Position numbers and translations under genes: made by a program
Notes under the pieces: model-generated
The model's database searches: none
What the model saw: the letters and a program-made list of their open reading frames with translations, nothing else
What the model was told of the DNA's origin: nothing
Origin: Pseudomonadota bacterium
Lineage (GTDB): Bacteria > Pseudomonadota > Alphaproteobacteria > Micavibrionales > UBA2020
Assembly: GCA_021845905.1 (NCBI GenBank)
Contig: JAJZVA010000016.1
Coordinates: forward strand, 1 to 51,522
Length of the DNA: 51,522 bases
Reading direction: 5' to 3'
Shown: piece after piece, positions 1-7,487 of the stretch
How positions within the stretch are numbered: the first letter of the stretch is position 1
Layout of the letters: each line of letters begins with the position of its first letter

Positions 1-1978
1 GCAGGCCGCTCGCGTTGTAAGACGTGATCTTCGACGTTTGCCCGAGCGCGTTGGTGATTGTCGCGAGGTTGTCGCCGTCGTAGGTATAGGTCGTGACGTT
101 GCCGCGCGGGTCGGTCATGGTCAGCATGTGCCCGTCCTGATCGTACGTATAAACCCACGTGCGCGTCGCACCGCCCGGCGTCGCGGTGTCCGTCTCCTGC
201 CGCGTCAGCACGTTGCCGTAGCGGTCGTAGGTGTAGTGCGTGGTGAGGTTCGGCGCGACGATCTCGCCCGGCAGCCGTCCGGTCGGCCCGCCGTAAGCGA
301 TCGTCGTCGTGCGCGCCAGCGCCGTGCCCGCCGCCTCGGTGATGCTGGTCGGGTCGCCGTGCGCGTCGTTGATATAGTCCGTGACGTTGCCGTTCCAGTC
401 CGTCTTGCTCGCCACGTAGCCGTTGGAATCGTAAGTGAAGCTCTCCGTGCCCGCCGGAACCGTGCCCGACGCCGCGCGCGCGATCTTCACCACCTTCGGC
501 ACGCCCTGCAAAGTTTGGAAGGTATAGACCGTCTGCTGCCCCAGCGGCCCCGTGACCGTGCGCTGCGTGTCGGAGTCATAGGAGATGGTGACTTTGCCTG
601 CGCCGCCCGCGTGCTGGCTCGACGTCGCGCGGTCCTTGTCGTCATACGTCCATTGCGCGTAAACGTTGCCGTCTTCATCGGTGATCGAGGCGAGATCGAA
701 GTTGTTGACATACGAATAGATGCGGTCCGTCGCGGGCGTGGTGTTGTAGGAGACCGACGTCAGACGGTCGAGCGTGCTGCCGTTCGCGCCGCTGGAATCA
801 TATCCGTAGGTCAGCACCAGATTGCCCGGCGTGGTGACCTGGCTCAGCAGCCCTGCGCTGTTGTAAGCGAAACCCAATTTGCGCCCGAAGCTGTCCGTCA
901 CCGATGCAAGCTGATTGTTCGCGTTATACGCAAGGTCGCGCTCGTAGCCGCCGCGCGTGACGATGCGCTGCAAATAAGCCGTATTCGAAGACGATGGCTG
1001 GTAATAAGTCTCCACCGTGTCGCTGTGATCCGTCAGGTACCACGACGCGCCGACGTTGGTCAGCGTCAGGTCCACGTCCGTGTCGCTCGTCCAGCTGTTG
1101 TCGGCGTTTTTAATGAAGGTCAGGATTTGACCGTCCGCGCGCTCCGCCGTCACCGTGCCTATCGACACGTCGAGATACCGGTCGTAATTGTCGCGCCATT
1201 TCGACCCCAGCTCCATAGCGTCCGTCTTATCCGCCGCCATGCTGTTGTAATACCGCACCAACCGCAACGGATTCCGCCCCGCAGTCGCGTAGTCCTCCAC
1301 CTGCTCGAACTTGTTGCCGATGCCGATATTGACCGGATTGCCAGCCGCAACCGTTCCGGTATTCGTGACAGGGGTATAAACACCCGCGCCGTTCTCTTTT
1401 GCGAGGCACGGAACGCAAATGCCAAGCCCTTTCGACGTATCCGTATTCAGGACTGCCGTGTAGGATTCGCCAAAGGAAACGCCGTACTGCGTGGAAAACC
1501 AGTGAATGCTGAAAGGGTCTTCGGTTCCCAGCGCCGCCGAGGCATCCGTCCATGTGTAGGCCGGCTGTGTGAACGTGCCCTGACGACCCGTGCAGATGCT
1601 CCCCGTGACCGTGCCCGATATGACGGTGAAGCCGAGCGTGCCATGTTGCGGAGCGCGCGTCACATTTTCATCCGCCGGACCCAAAGGCTGACAGCTCGGA
1701 ATGCTGAATATGCCCCACGCCTGCAAAGGAACGCGTTCTCCCATGTAAGCGCTGAAAAAGTTTCCGGATACGGCGCTCAACATCATCATCGATCTATGCC
1801 CGGAACCGACGGGCGGGGCCGTTGTAAAATTCGTTGCAGGACTCATCGGCGCGAGAATGTATTGCGTCTCGGCACGCGCGGGAACCGTCAATAAGCCGAG
1901 CGTCAGAATGATGCATGAAAACCGGGCTAGCTGCAGGTATCGACGGGAAAAAGAAATCGCAGACAGACACTTGCCCAT
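1..1978 (-). CDS. Secreted RHS/YD-repeat protein (N-terminal part, runs off the left edge)
   Basis: This reverse-strand frame stays open from an ATG at 1978 to the window edge, about 659 codons; the C-terminus lies outside. A purine-rich GGGGGA precedes the start by about 7 bases. Residues 1-38 form a signal peptide: a basic start, a hydrophobic stretch (IILTLGLLTV), then PARA before ET. Residues 39-210 have no family I recognise. From about 213 the string NPVNIGIGNKFEQVEDYA and then NPLRLVRYYNSM match the entry module (DUF6531-like) of RHS proteins. YD repeats follow, with units such as TYTYDGDNLATITNALGQT near the edge. RHS proteins form a beta-cage shell that often carries a variable C-terminal toxin. 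Whether a toxin tip and immunity gene exist here cannot be seen. The opposite strand also has a long open frame, which is only a compositional shadow. Confidence 0.9.
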   Translation of the reverse strand, partial: MGKCLSAISFSRRYLQLARFSCIILTLGLLTVPARAETQYILAPMSPATNFTTAPPVGSGHRSMMMLSAVSGNFFSAYMGERVPLQAWGIFSIPSCQPLGPADENVTRAPQHGTLGFTVISGTVTGSICTGRQGTFTQPAYTWTDASAALGTEDPFSIHWFSTQYGVSFGESYTAVLNTDTSKGLGICVPCLAKENGAGVYTPVTNTGTVAAGNPVNIGIGNKFEQVEDYATAGRNPLRLVRYYNSMAADKTDAMELGSKWRDNYDRYLDVSIGTVTAERADGQILTFIKNADNSWTSDTDVDLTLTNVGASWYLTDHSDTVETYYQPSSSNTAYLQRIVTRGGYERDLAYNANNQLASVTDSFGRKLGFAYNSAGLLSQVTTPGNLVLTYGYDSSGANGSTLDRLTSVSYNTTPATDRIYSYVNNFDLASITDEDGNVYAQWTYDDKDRATSSQHAGGAGKVTISYDSDTQRTVTGPLGQQTVYTFQTLQGVPKVVKIARAASGTVPAGTESFTYDSNGYVASKTDWNGNVTDYINDAHGDPTSITEAAGTALARTTTIAYGGPTGRLPGEIVAPNLTTHYTYDRYGNVLTRQETDTATPGGATRTWVYTYDQDGHMLTMTDPRGNVTTYTYDGDNLATITNALGQTSKITSYNASGL

Positions 1979-2123
1979 TAAAAATCCCCCAATAATGCAA
2001 ATTTTAAATATGGCGACGGCACTGAAACGCACCGTCATAAAATGATGCAGTTATTTCTCCAATTTTATGCCCTGATGGTTAAAATTTAATTTAAAACAGG
2101 AAAATCGGCGGAAAGCTTGGGGT

Positions 2124-2645
2124 TTGACCAGTAAAGCTTCCTCGGAATTTGGTAGGTCAGTATACAATAGTATGCAGTCGTGTATGCGAGCGCCGTTCCT
2201 ACAGCGAATCATTCAGAGTTCAACATGTGCAAAAACGTCTCCTTGTCACAAGCTTCAAGACGAAGATGTAACACCCTTCACGCGCATCCAATCGGCGGAC
2301 GGTTGGGCTGGGTTCCGAAGGGGCGGGCACGCTCTTTGGTCATGGTGGAGCTGGAGGAGCTTGAATGCTCTTCCGCATAGCACGGTGCGGCGGGAGTGGA
2401 AGAGCCGCGCCGCGCCCGTCGGACAGCAAAAGGTCATCGCGCAAATCATCGAGATCGACGGCGATTTTATCAAGCTCACCGTCCTGAAATCCGAACTCCT
2501 CGAAAACACCGTCGCCAAAGTGCTCGTGCCGCACAAGGTCGGCACCGTCATCACCAAAAAACGCTCCACCCTCCTGCGCGGCGAACCGCAACGGCTTCAT
2601 TGGTCGGAAGAGGATGTAAGAAAAGCGCTGCTGGAACAGTGTTAA
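2124..2645 (+). pseudogene. Possible degraded gene fragment, unrecognised
   Basis: A 173-codon frame is open here, but the two halves look different. The first 100 codons have low-quality composition (runs such as WSWWSWRSL) and no good ribosome site. The last 75 codons, from about QQKVIAQIIEIDGDFIKL to the stop, have balanced composition and codon use like the neighbouring core genes, so they look genuinely coding. A GTG at 2385 could start a shorter product of about 86 residues. The string GFRRGG near 2316, followed in a neighbouring frame by MVELEELE, faintly recalls small Mu-like prophage proteins of the HI1506 type; this is weak. I read it as the remnant of an accessory gene next to the RHS locus. 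It could instead be a short intact orphan protein. Confidence 0.3.
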
Positions 2646-2684
2646 ACCTGTAGACTTTTCAACGGCATAAGCCTATTCTGAAAA

Positions 2685-2715
2685 TATAATTGAAATATAC
2701 CATTAAATGGTATAT
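2685..2715 (+). promoter_or_regulatory. Promoter and palindromic operator of the toxin-antitoxin operon
   Basis: A consensus -10 box TATAAT lies at 2685-2690. Just downstream is a perfect inverted repeat: ATATACCATT (2695-2704), a single A, then AATGGTATAT (2706-2715). It covers the expected transcription start and ends 14 bases before the toxin ATG. No clear -35 box is visible. Position and symmetry suit autorepression by the HTH antitoxin encoded downstream; that role is inferred. Confidence 0.6.
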
Positions 2716-2729
2716 ATTAAGGATATGAA

Positions 2730-2999
2730 ATGAGTTGGATTGTTGGCTTTACCAGCAAGGCTGAAAAGCAGGTCGGCAAGTTGCCGAAAAAAGAGCGGGA
2801 TTTGCTCGCCCTTCTGGTGCGGGAGATGCAGTTGAGCGGACCCGCCCGGTCGAACTGGAAAAACTACTCCAAGCTCAGAAAAGAAGAATACCACTGCCAT
2901 CTCGGCTACAAATGGGTAGCCTGCTGGAGAGTAGAAGACCGGAACGTGAAATTGATCGAAGTTTATTATGCAGGGAGCCGTGAAAATGCGCCATATTGA
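2730..2999 (+). CDS. RelE/ParE-family toxin
   Basis: An 89-residue basic protein beginning MSWIVGFTSKAEKQVGKLPK, typical of RelE/ParE-fold toxins: an N-terminal strand, a helix with Lys-rich KLPKKERD, then strands ending in KLIEVYYAGSRE. The WxNxxKLRK segment (about 43-51) and the YKWVACWRVEDR strand (60-71) fit ribosome-dependent mRNA interferases of the HigB/RelE kind. The start follows AAGGAT at a spacing of 5. The toxin comes first and its end overlaps the antitoxin start by 14 bases, the reversed order seen in higBA-type modules. Cellular target is not deducible from sequence alone. Confidence 0.8.
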   Translation: MSWIVGFTSKAEKQVGKLPKKERDLLALLVREMQLSGPARSNWKNYSKLRKEEYHCHLGYKWVACWRVEDRNVKLIEVYYAGSRENAPY

Positions 3000-3342
3000 A
3001 GATGTAAAAGTGACCGTGGGGTCCCGCCGTTTTGCGCTTCCCGCTCGCTATGCGCGAGAAGTGGAGGCTTTCGTCGCCTCGCGCTTGCAGAAGGCCGCTC
3101 TTGAAAAATCTATCTCTGCCGAGAAAGTGTTGCCGGAACTGTCAGATGACACTTTGCGTCCGGCGGCTATGTTGCGCGGTGCGCGGCATAAGGCAGGACT
3201 TACCCAGAAGGTTCTGGCCGCTGAACTGGATATTCACCAGCATCATCTTTCCGAAATGGAGCACGGCAAGCGGCCTATCGGCAAGCAGATGGCAAAGCGT
3301 CTGGCGGAGGTGCTAGATAGCGATTACAGGCTTTTTCTGTAA
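2986..3342 (+). CDS. Antitoxin with C-terminal XRE-type helix-turn-helix
   Basis: A 118-residue protein. I chose ATG 2986 over the upstream ATG 2968 because AGGGAG (2972-2977) sits 8 bases ahead of it. Residues 1-58 (MRHIEDVKVTVGSRRFALPA onward) probably form the toxin-binding part. Residues 60-112 are an XRE/Cro-type HTH: LRGARHKAGLTQKVLAAEL, then HQHHLSEMEHGKRPIGKQMA. It should neutralise the upstream toxin and repress the operon through the palindrome at 2695-2715. Translation is coupled to the toxin by the overlap. The HTH family assignment is firm; the antitoxin role rests on gene pairing. Confidence 0.8.
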   Translation: MRHIEDVKVTVGSRRFALPARYAREVEAFVASRLQKAALEKSISAEKVLPELSDDTLRPAAMLRGARHKAGLTQKVLAAELDIHQHHLSEMEHGKRPIGKQMAKRLAEVLDSDYRLFL

Positions 3343-3459
3343 CCTTATTGCCCATCAAGAACACCTGTAAACTAGCCGTTCACCCGCAATCATAGTTTCG
3401 GTGTAATCCATGCCGAAGGTCTTCGGCTGTTTCGAGATACGGATTTTGGGGGAAAGTAG

Positions 3460-3544
3460 TGGTGCGGGCGGAGGGACTTGAACCCCCACGAGTTGCCTCA
3501 ACAGATCCTAAGTCTGCCGCGTCTACCAGTTCCGCCACGCCCGC
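3460..3544 (-). tRNA. tRNA-Leu(UAG)
   Basis: Read on the reverse strand the gene begins GCGGGCGTGG, has a D-arm GGTAGACGCG, an anticodon loop with TAG, a long variable arm (TTGAGGCAACTCG) typical of class II tRNAs, TTCAAGT in the T-loop and a 3' end CGCCCGCACCA, so CCA is encoded. The acceptor stem pairs fully. It is intact, unlike the half gene at 4027-4081. Confidence 0.95.
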
Positions 3545-3787
3545 GCGTGGACTTGAGAGAATATGAGATATTTCCTTTTTTCGCTATAGGTTAAACCGTT
3601 ATATTTTTTCAGAATCTTTATTTTCTGCGGTGCTTCGCGGCTTTGTATGTCTGGCGCGATGCGGTCTATTTTGAGGCCTTCTTCACGAAGAATCTGGTTA
3701 AAAAAGGCCACGTTTGAACTTGCGAAACACCTTGTTCGTCAGTTGAAGTTCTTTCGGAATTTCATTGTCTGAAGATTCTTTTTTCAT
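3523..3787 (-). pseudogene. Frameshifted small gene ending inside tRNA-Leu
   Basis: From an ATG at 3787, with GGAG just before it, the frame reads MKKESSDNEIPKELQLTN and stops at 3698. The neighbouring frame, open from 3711, continues coherently as FNQILREEGLKIDRIAPD and runs into the tRNA-Leu gene, stopping at 3523. The overlap lies on a run of T residues (GGCCTTTTTTAACC), a natural slip site. Joined, they give a protein of about 85 residues with no family I recognise. A programmed shift is possible, but since the C-terminus lies inside a tRNA, decay after insertion is more likely. Confidence 0.4.
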
Positions 3788-4026
3788 GCGCTCCTGCAAG
3801 CGCCGAAAAGGCTCTACGGCTCCAGGCACGCTTTTGCAAAAGCCGACGCTCGTTTTGTCACTCGGGTCTTACCCATGACCTTCCATCGAACATTTGATGT
3901 GTTGTCATGGCCTTGCTCCTGTGGCAAAAAGCGTGTCCAAAGTGTGTCCGGGGCTTATAACCCTATGATAACATGGAACTCGTTGTTTTTACGAAAAAAT
4001 CTTGCGAGTCCTTGATGATTCTAATA
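3788..4026. other. Decayed insertion scar between tRNA-Leu and the tRNA-Leu half gene
   Basis: No intact gene is seen. On the reverse strand an AGGAGC-preceded ATG opens a 16-codon frame (MTTHQMFDGRSWVRPE), and an overlapping frame starts MGKTRVTKRASAF, which resembles the start of tRNA-associated tyrosine integrases, but it ends after 20 codons. GTGTCC occurs twice, at 3933-3938 and 3944-3949, one helical turn apart. Together with the tRNA half gene this suggests the ruin of an integrated element. The integrase reading is tentative. Confidence 0.35.
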
Positions 4027-4081
4027 GATTTGGGTTCCGGTGCCGCAAGGCGTGTGGATTCAAGTCCCTCCGCCCGCACCA
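4027..4081 (+). pseudogene. 3' half of a second tRNA-Leu gene (integration scar or tRNA pseudogene)
   Basis: From GATTTGGGTTC the sequence follows the anticodon stem, the class II variable arm (TGCCGCAAGGCGTG), the T-arm (GATTCAAGTCC) and the acceptor end CGCCCGCACCA of a tRNA-Leu. Upstream of the anticodon there is no D-arm and no partner for the acceptor stem. The anticodon position reads TGG rather than a Leu anticodon. Its variable arm differs from the intact tRNA-Leu at 3460-3544, so it is not a copy of that gene. A tRNA truncated at the anticodon loop is the classic product of site-specific integration. It lies 40 bases before tig. Confidence 0.6.
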
Positions 4082-4121
4082 TGGAGAGATTGTTTTTAGA
4101 AAGAGGAAGAAGGCCCATCCG

Positions 4122-5477
4122 ATGCAGATCACACAGACCAAAAAAGAAGACCTCAAGCACGAATACACCGTTACCATGACGGGCGCGGAGATCGACGAGA
4201 AGATCAACGAGAAGTTGCAGGAAATCGGCAAGACCGTCAACCTGCCGGGCTTTCGTCCAGGCAAGGCGCCGCTCGCGCTTTTGAAATCGAAATACGGCAA
4301 GGCGGTGATGGGCGAAGTGCTGGAGCTGGCCGTCAACGACAGCACGCTCAAGGCGATCAACGAAAACGAACTGCGCCCGGCGATGCGCCCGAAAATCGAA
4401 GTGAAGACCTTCGACGAAAAAGACGGTCTCGAATACACGATGGCGATCGAGCTTCTGCCGGAAATCAAGCTGGCGGACTTCAAATCGATCAAGCTGGAAA
4501 AACTGACGGCCAAGCCGGAAGCGAAAGCCGTCAAGGAAACGCTGAACCGCATCGCGTCGAGCAACAAAGGCTCCGAAAAAGTCGAGGAAAACCGCGCGGC
4601 GAAGACCGGCGACATCGTCATCATCGACTTCGACGGCACGGTCGACGGCAAGCCGTTCCCCGGCATGAAGGGCGAGGGCTTTCCACTTGAACTCGGCTCC
4701 AAAAGCTTCATCGACACGTTCGAAGACCAGCTGGTCGGCGCGAAGGCCGGCGATCACAAAACCGTGAAGGTGACCTTCCCTGAAAATTACGGCGAGGAAA
4801 AGCTGCGCGGCGTCGCAGCCGTGTTCGAAGTTGATGTGAAGGAACTGCGCGTTCCGGCGGCGGCGAAAGTCGATGATGAATTCGCCAAGTCGATGGGTTT
4901 TGAAAATCTCGCAAAGCTTGAAGAAGTCATCGAGCAGCAGATGCAAAAGGAATACGATCAGGTCGCGCGCGTCAACGTCAAGCGCGCGCTCCTTGACGCG
5001 CTGGACGAGGCGCATGACTTCACCGTGCCCGCCGGCATGGTCGAGGCCGAGTTCGAAGGCATCTGGAATCAACTGATGCATGACCATGAGCACAATCACG
5101 CGCATGATCACGAACACGGTTCCGAAGAAGAAAAGCAGGAATACCGCGATATCGCCGGACGCCGCGTTAAGCTGGGGCTGGTTTTGGCCGAAGTCGGACG
5201 AATCAACAAAATCGAGGTGACGAACGAAGAAATTCAGCAGGCTGTCATCAACGAAGCCCGCCGTTATCCCGGAAAAGAACGTCAAGTGTTTGAATTTTAT
5301 CAGAAAAATGAGCAGGCGCTGGAAGGTTTGAGAGCGCCGATTTACGAAGATAAAGTTATTGACTTCGTTCTGGAAAGAATTAACATGGAAACTCGTCAGG
5401 TCGATATTGAAGAATTAACCAAGGCCGCTGAACAGGAGTCGCCGAAGAAAGCGAAATCTGCAAAAAAGGCCAAGTAA
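4122..5477 (+). CDS. tig: Trigger factor (ribosome-associated chaperone and prolyl isomerase)
   Basis: A 451-residue trigger factor that binds at the ribosome exit tunnel and shields nascent chains. The start at 4122 is chosen because AGGAAGAAGG lies about 8 bases upstream and translation begins MQITQTKKEDLKHEYTVTM; upstream in-frame codons run through the tRNA half gene. The N-terminal domain has the ribosome-docking signature GFRPGKAP (about residue 45). The FKBP-type PPIase domain spans about 150-240 (TGDIVIIDFDGTVDGKPF and VTFPENYG). The C-terminal arm domain follows. An unusual His/Asp/Glu-rich insert, MHDHEHNHAHDHEHG, lies near residue 320. The tail is Lys/Ala-rich. It heads the tig / clpP / lon / hup cluster. 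Confidence 0.96.
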   Translation: MQITQTKKEDLKHEYTVTMTGAEIDEKINEKLQEIGKTVNLPGFRPGKAPLALLKSKYGKAVMGEVLELAVNDSTLKAINENELRPAMRPKIEVKTFDEKDGLEYTMAIELLPEIKLADFKSIKLEKLTAKPEAKAVKETLNRIASSNKGSEKVEENRAAKTGDIVIIDFDGTVDGKPFPGMKGEGFPLELGSKSFIDTFEDQLVGAKAGDHKTVKVTFPENYGEEKLRGVAAVFEVDVKELRVPAAAKVDDEFAKSMGFENLAKLEEVIEQQMQKEYDQVARVNVKRALLDALDEAHDFTVPAGMVEAEFEGIWNQLMHDHEHNHAHDHEHGSEEEKQEYRDIAGRRVKLGLVLAEVGRINKIEVTNEEIQQAVINEARRYPGKERQVFEFYQKNEQALEGLRAPIYEDKVIDFVLERINMETRQVDIEELTKAAEQESPKKAKSAKKAK

Positions 5478-5600
5478 AAAAACTTCAAAAAGTCATGACG
5501 CAAAGAAAGAAACGTAAAAGAAACCTGTAATAAAAATTGGATTTATGACTTAAAACAAGCGAGAAGCAAAAAAACGACAAGCAAGAAAGGTTCCACGAAG

Positions 5601-6599
5601 ATGAAAAAAGCTTTTGACAAACAGCAAGAAAAAGACACCCTCATACGTCAAATGAAAGCGGTTTACACGCCCGAGATGATGGAACAGGCCAGAAGCGCGA
5701 TCGACGCTTCGGGCGTCATGGTTCCTTCCGTGCGCGGCAAGGACGGCACGGGTTATGATATTTTTTCTCTCCTGCTGAAAGATCGCATTATTGTGATCAA
5801 CAGTCAGGTCGAGCCGGCGATGGCTGCCGTGACGATCGCGCAGTTGCGCTATCTGAACGAGGTGGATTCTCAGAAGCCGATTGACGTGCTGATCAACACA
5901 CCGGGTGGCAGCGTCATCGCGGGTCGTGCGATTTACGACACGATGCGTTCGATCGAAGCGCCGGTGCGCACGGTCGGCCTGGGCATGCAGGCTTCCATGG
6001 GATCGATTCTGATGGCGGGCGGTGACGTGCGTTTGATGGCGAAGGGCGCAAGCCTGATGATCCACTCCATCGCAAGCGGCACGCAAGGCGAGCTTTCCGC
6101 ACAGGAAATCGACATGGAGCAAACCCGGCGTTTGTTCGATGATATGAAATCCATTTACATCCGTCACATCGGCCTTAACGAAAGGTTCTGGGATTTGATG
6201 TGCGCCAAGAACACCTGGCTCTCGGCTGAACAGGCCCTGAAAATCGGGTTCATAAACGATATTTACAAAGGGAGCGACAAGACGGCGCCCTTTGACTCGG
6301 CTGCCGATGCTTTCCTTAAGGCAAAGCAAGACAGACGCGAGGCCGATGTCGCCGGAAAGTCCACGATGGATCTTATTTTCATGTTCCTCGGCACGGCTGA
6401 TGATGACGGTATCGGCGAACGCCGCCGTGCGGAAGCGCTCGTCGAGCTTGCCCAGCGTCAGGAATTCTGGACGCCCGAGCTGGCGGCCATGAAAAAGACG
6501 CAGGCCGCGACATCGAAGGCAACCAACGACAACAAGCAACAGCAACAGCAGCAGCCCAGGGCGACGCGCAAGCCTCGCAATGCGCCGAAGCAAGGCTAA
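5601..6599 (+). CDS. Divergent ClpP-family (S14) protein with Ser-His-Asn triad and Gln-rich tail
   Basis: A 332-residue ClpP-fold protein, far longer than the usual 200. Residues 48-225 align with ClpP: INTPGGSVIAGRAIYDTM, the nucleophile in GMQASMGS (Ser132) and LMIHS (His155). Where ClpP has its Asp directly before the conserved F/W-L/M-S-A, this protein has Asn204 (AKNTWLSAEQA). Residues 1-47 lack the usual N-terminal loop. Residues 226-332 are an extra helical segment ending in a Gln run and a basic tail (PRATRKPRNAPKQG). It lies directly upstream of a canonical clpP but is separated from it by a terminator hairpin. Listeria ClpP1 also has Asn at this position and works with ClpP2, so a mixed ClpP complex is possible. 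A phage-like head protease origin is an alternative. Confidence 0.85.
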   Translation: MKKAFDKQQEKDTLIRQMKAVYTPEMMEQARSAIDASGVMVPSVRGKDGTGYDIFSLLLKDRIIVINSQVEPAMAAVTIAQLRYLNEVDSQKPIDVLINTPGGSVIAGRAIYDTMRSIEAPVRTVGLGMQASMGSILMAGGDVRLMAKGASLMIHSIASGTQGELSAQEIDMEQTRRLFDDMKSIYIRHIGLNERFWDLMCAKNTWLSAEQALKIGFINDIYKGSDKTAPFDSAADAFLKAKQDRREADVAGKSTMDLIFMFLGTADDDGIGERRRAEALVELAQRQEFWTPELAAMKKTQAATSKATNDNKQQQQQQPRATRKPRNAPKQG

Positions 6600-6640
6600 A
6601 AAAAGTCCTTTAAACTAGCCTTTCAAGCTTGCTAATATAG

Positions 6641-6680
6641 AATGGCCGGTCAGAAATGACTGGCCATTTTATTGTTTTAC
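6641..6680 (+). terminator. Rho-independent terminator after the divergent clpP paralogue
   Basis: The hairpin AATGGCCGGTCA / TGACTGGCCATT (with one G-T pair) has a short loop and is followed by TTTTATTGTTTT. It ends the transcript of the 5601-6599 gene, so the canonical clpP downstream probably has its own promoter or depends on read-through. Confidence 0.75.
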
Positions 6681-6696
6681 ACGCAGGGGGATATCT

Positions 6697-7332
6697 ATGA
6701 CGCACATTCCGGAACAGGCAAGCATGCTGATACCGATGGTTATCGAGCAAACAGCGCGCGGCGAGCGCTCCTACGATATCTATTCGCGCCTTCTGAAAGA
6801 GCGGATCATCTTCCTTTCAGGGCAGGTCGAAGACCATATGTCTGCGCTGATTTGTGCGCAGTTGCTATTTTTGGAGTCGGAAAACCCCAAGCGCGATATC
6901 TACCTTTACATCAATTCTCCGGGCGGTGTCGTGACCTCCGGTCTTGCCATGTACGACACGATGCAATACATCAAGCCGGACGTGGCCACGGTGTGCATCG
7001 GTCAGGCCTGCTCGATGGGGTCTTTGTTGCTGGCGGCAGGAGCTGCGGGCAAGCGTTACAGTCTTCCGAATTCCAGAATTATGGTACACCAGCCTTCCGG
7101 CGGCGCGCAAGGTCAGGCAACGGATATCGAAATTCAGGCCAAGGAAATTCTCAAATTGCGCGAACGCCTGAACGGAATCTATGTCAAGCACACAGGTCAG
7201 AAGATCAAGGCGATTGAAGAGGCGCTGGAGCGCGACAACTTCATGTCGGCTGAGGATGCCAAGGCTTTTGGACTGATCGACCAGATCGTGGAGCGTCAGC
7301 CGTTCGACCATAGCGACAAGAAAGCGGCATAA
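6697..7332 (+). CDS. clpP: ATP-dependent Clp protease proteolytic subunit ClpP
   Basis: A 211-residue canonical ClpP, the serine peptidase that forms the 14-mer barrel fed by ClpX or ClpA. The triad is complete: Ser106 (GQACSMGS), His131 (MVHQPSGG) and Asp180 ([11 protein letters not shown]). The N-terminal segment [20 protein letters not shown] is the usual processing and gating loop region; cleavage before it would remove about 10 residues. AGGGGG lies about 8 bases before the ATG. clpX normally follows clpP in this cluster in alphaproteobacteria, but here lon comes next. Confidence 0.97.
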   Translation: MTHIPEQASMLIPMVIEQTARGERSYDIYSRLLKERIIFLSGQVEDHMSALICAQLLFLESENPKRDIYLYINSPGGVVTSGLAMYDTMQYIKPDVATVCIGQACSMGSLLLAAGAAGKRYSLPNSRIMVHQPSGGAQGQATDIEIQAKEILKLRERLNGIYVKHTGQKIKAIEEALERDNFMSAEDAKAFGLIDQIVERQPFDHSDKKAA

Positions 7333-7450
7333 GCTCTTCATAATAAATAAAAAATTTGTAAAATTTCCACGCCGTGCGGGGGATGGTTTATTTTTTATTT
7401 CGAAAAATAAATTTTTTCGAATTATAAAGGAATCTCGGCGCATAATGGCA

Positions 7451-7459
7451 TGGTATAAT
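7451..7459 (+). promoter_or_regulatory. Extended -10 promoter of lon
   Basis: TGGTATAAT is a perfect extended -10 element. Transcription would begin near 7466 and leave a leader of about 20 bases before the lon ATG at 7488. No consensus -35 is seen, as expected for extended -10 promoters. The AT-rich 7340-7440 stretch upstream may contribute. A heat-shock sigma-32 site was looked for and not recognised. Confidence 0.45.
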
Positions 7460-7487
7460 CGAAAGATAAGCCCAGAAAAGGAAGAAC

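Noticed and set aside
38-1894. A 618-codon open frame on the + strand
   Set aside because: It is rich in Arg, Val and Ala without domain structure and lies antisense to the RHS gene, whose reverse-strand frame has a signal peptide and YD repeats. It is a compositional shadow.
3963-5285. A 440-codon reverse-strand frame
   Set aside because: Antisense to tig; Phe/Asp/Arg-rich composition typical of shadow frames; no start signal.
5550-6593. A 347-codon reverse-strand frame
   Set aside because: Antisense to the divergent clpP gene; His/Arg-rich shadow with no recognisable domain.
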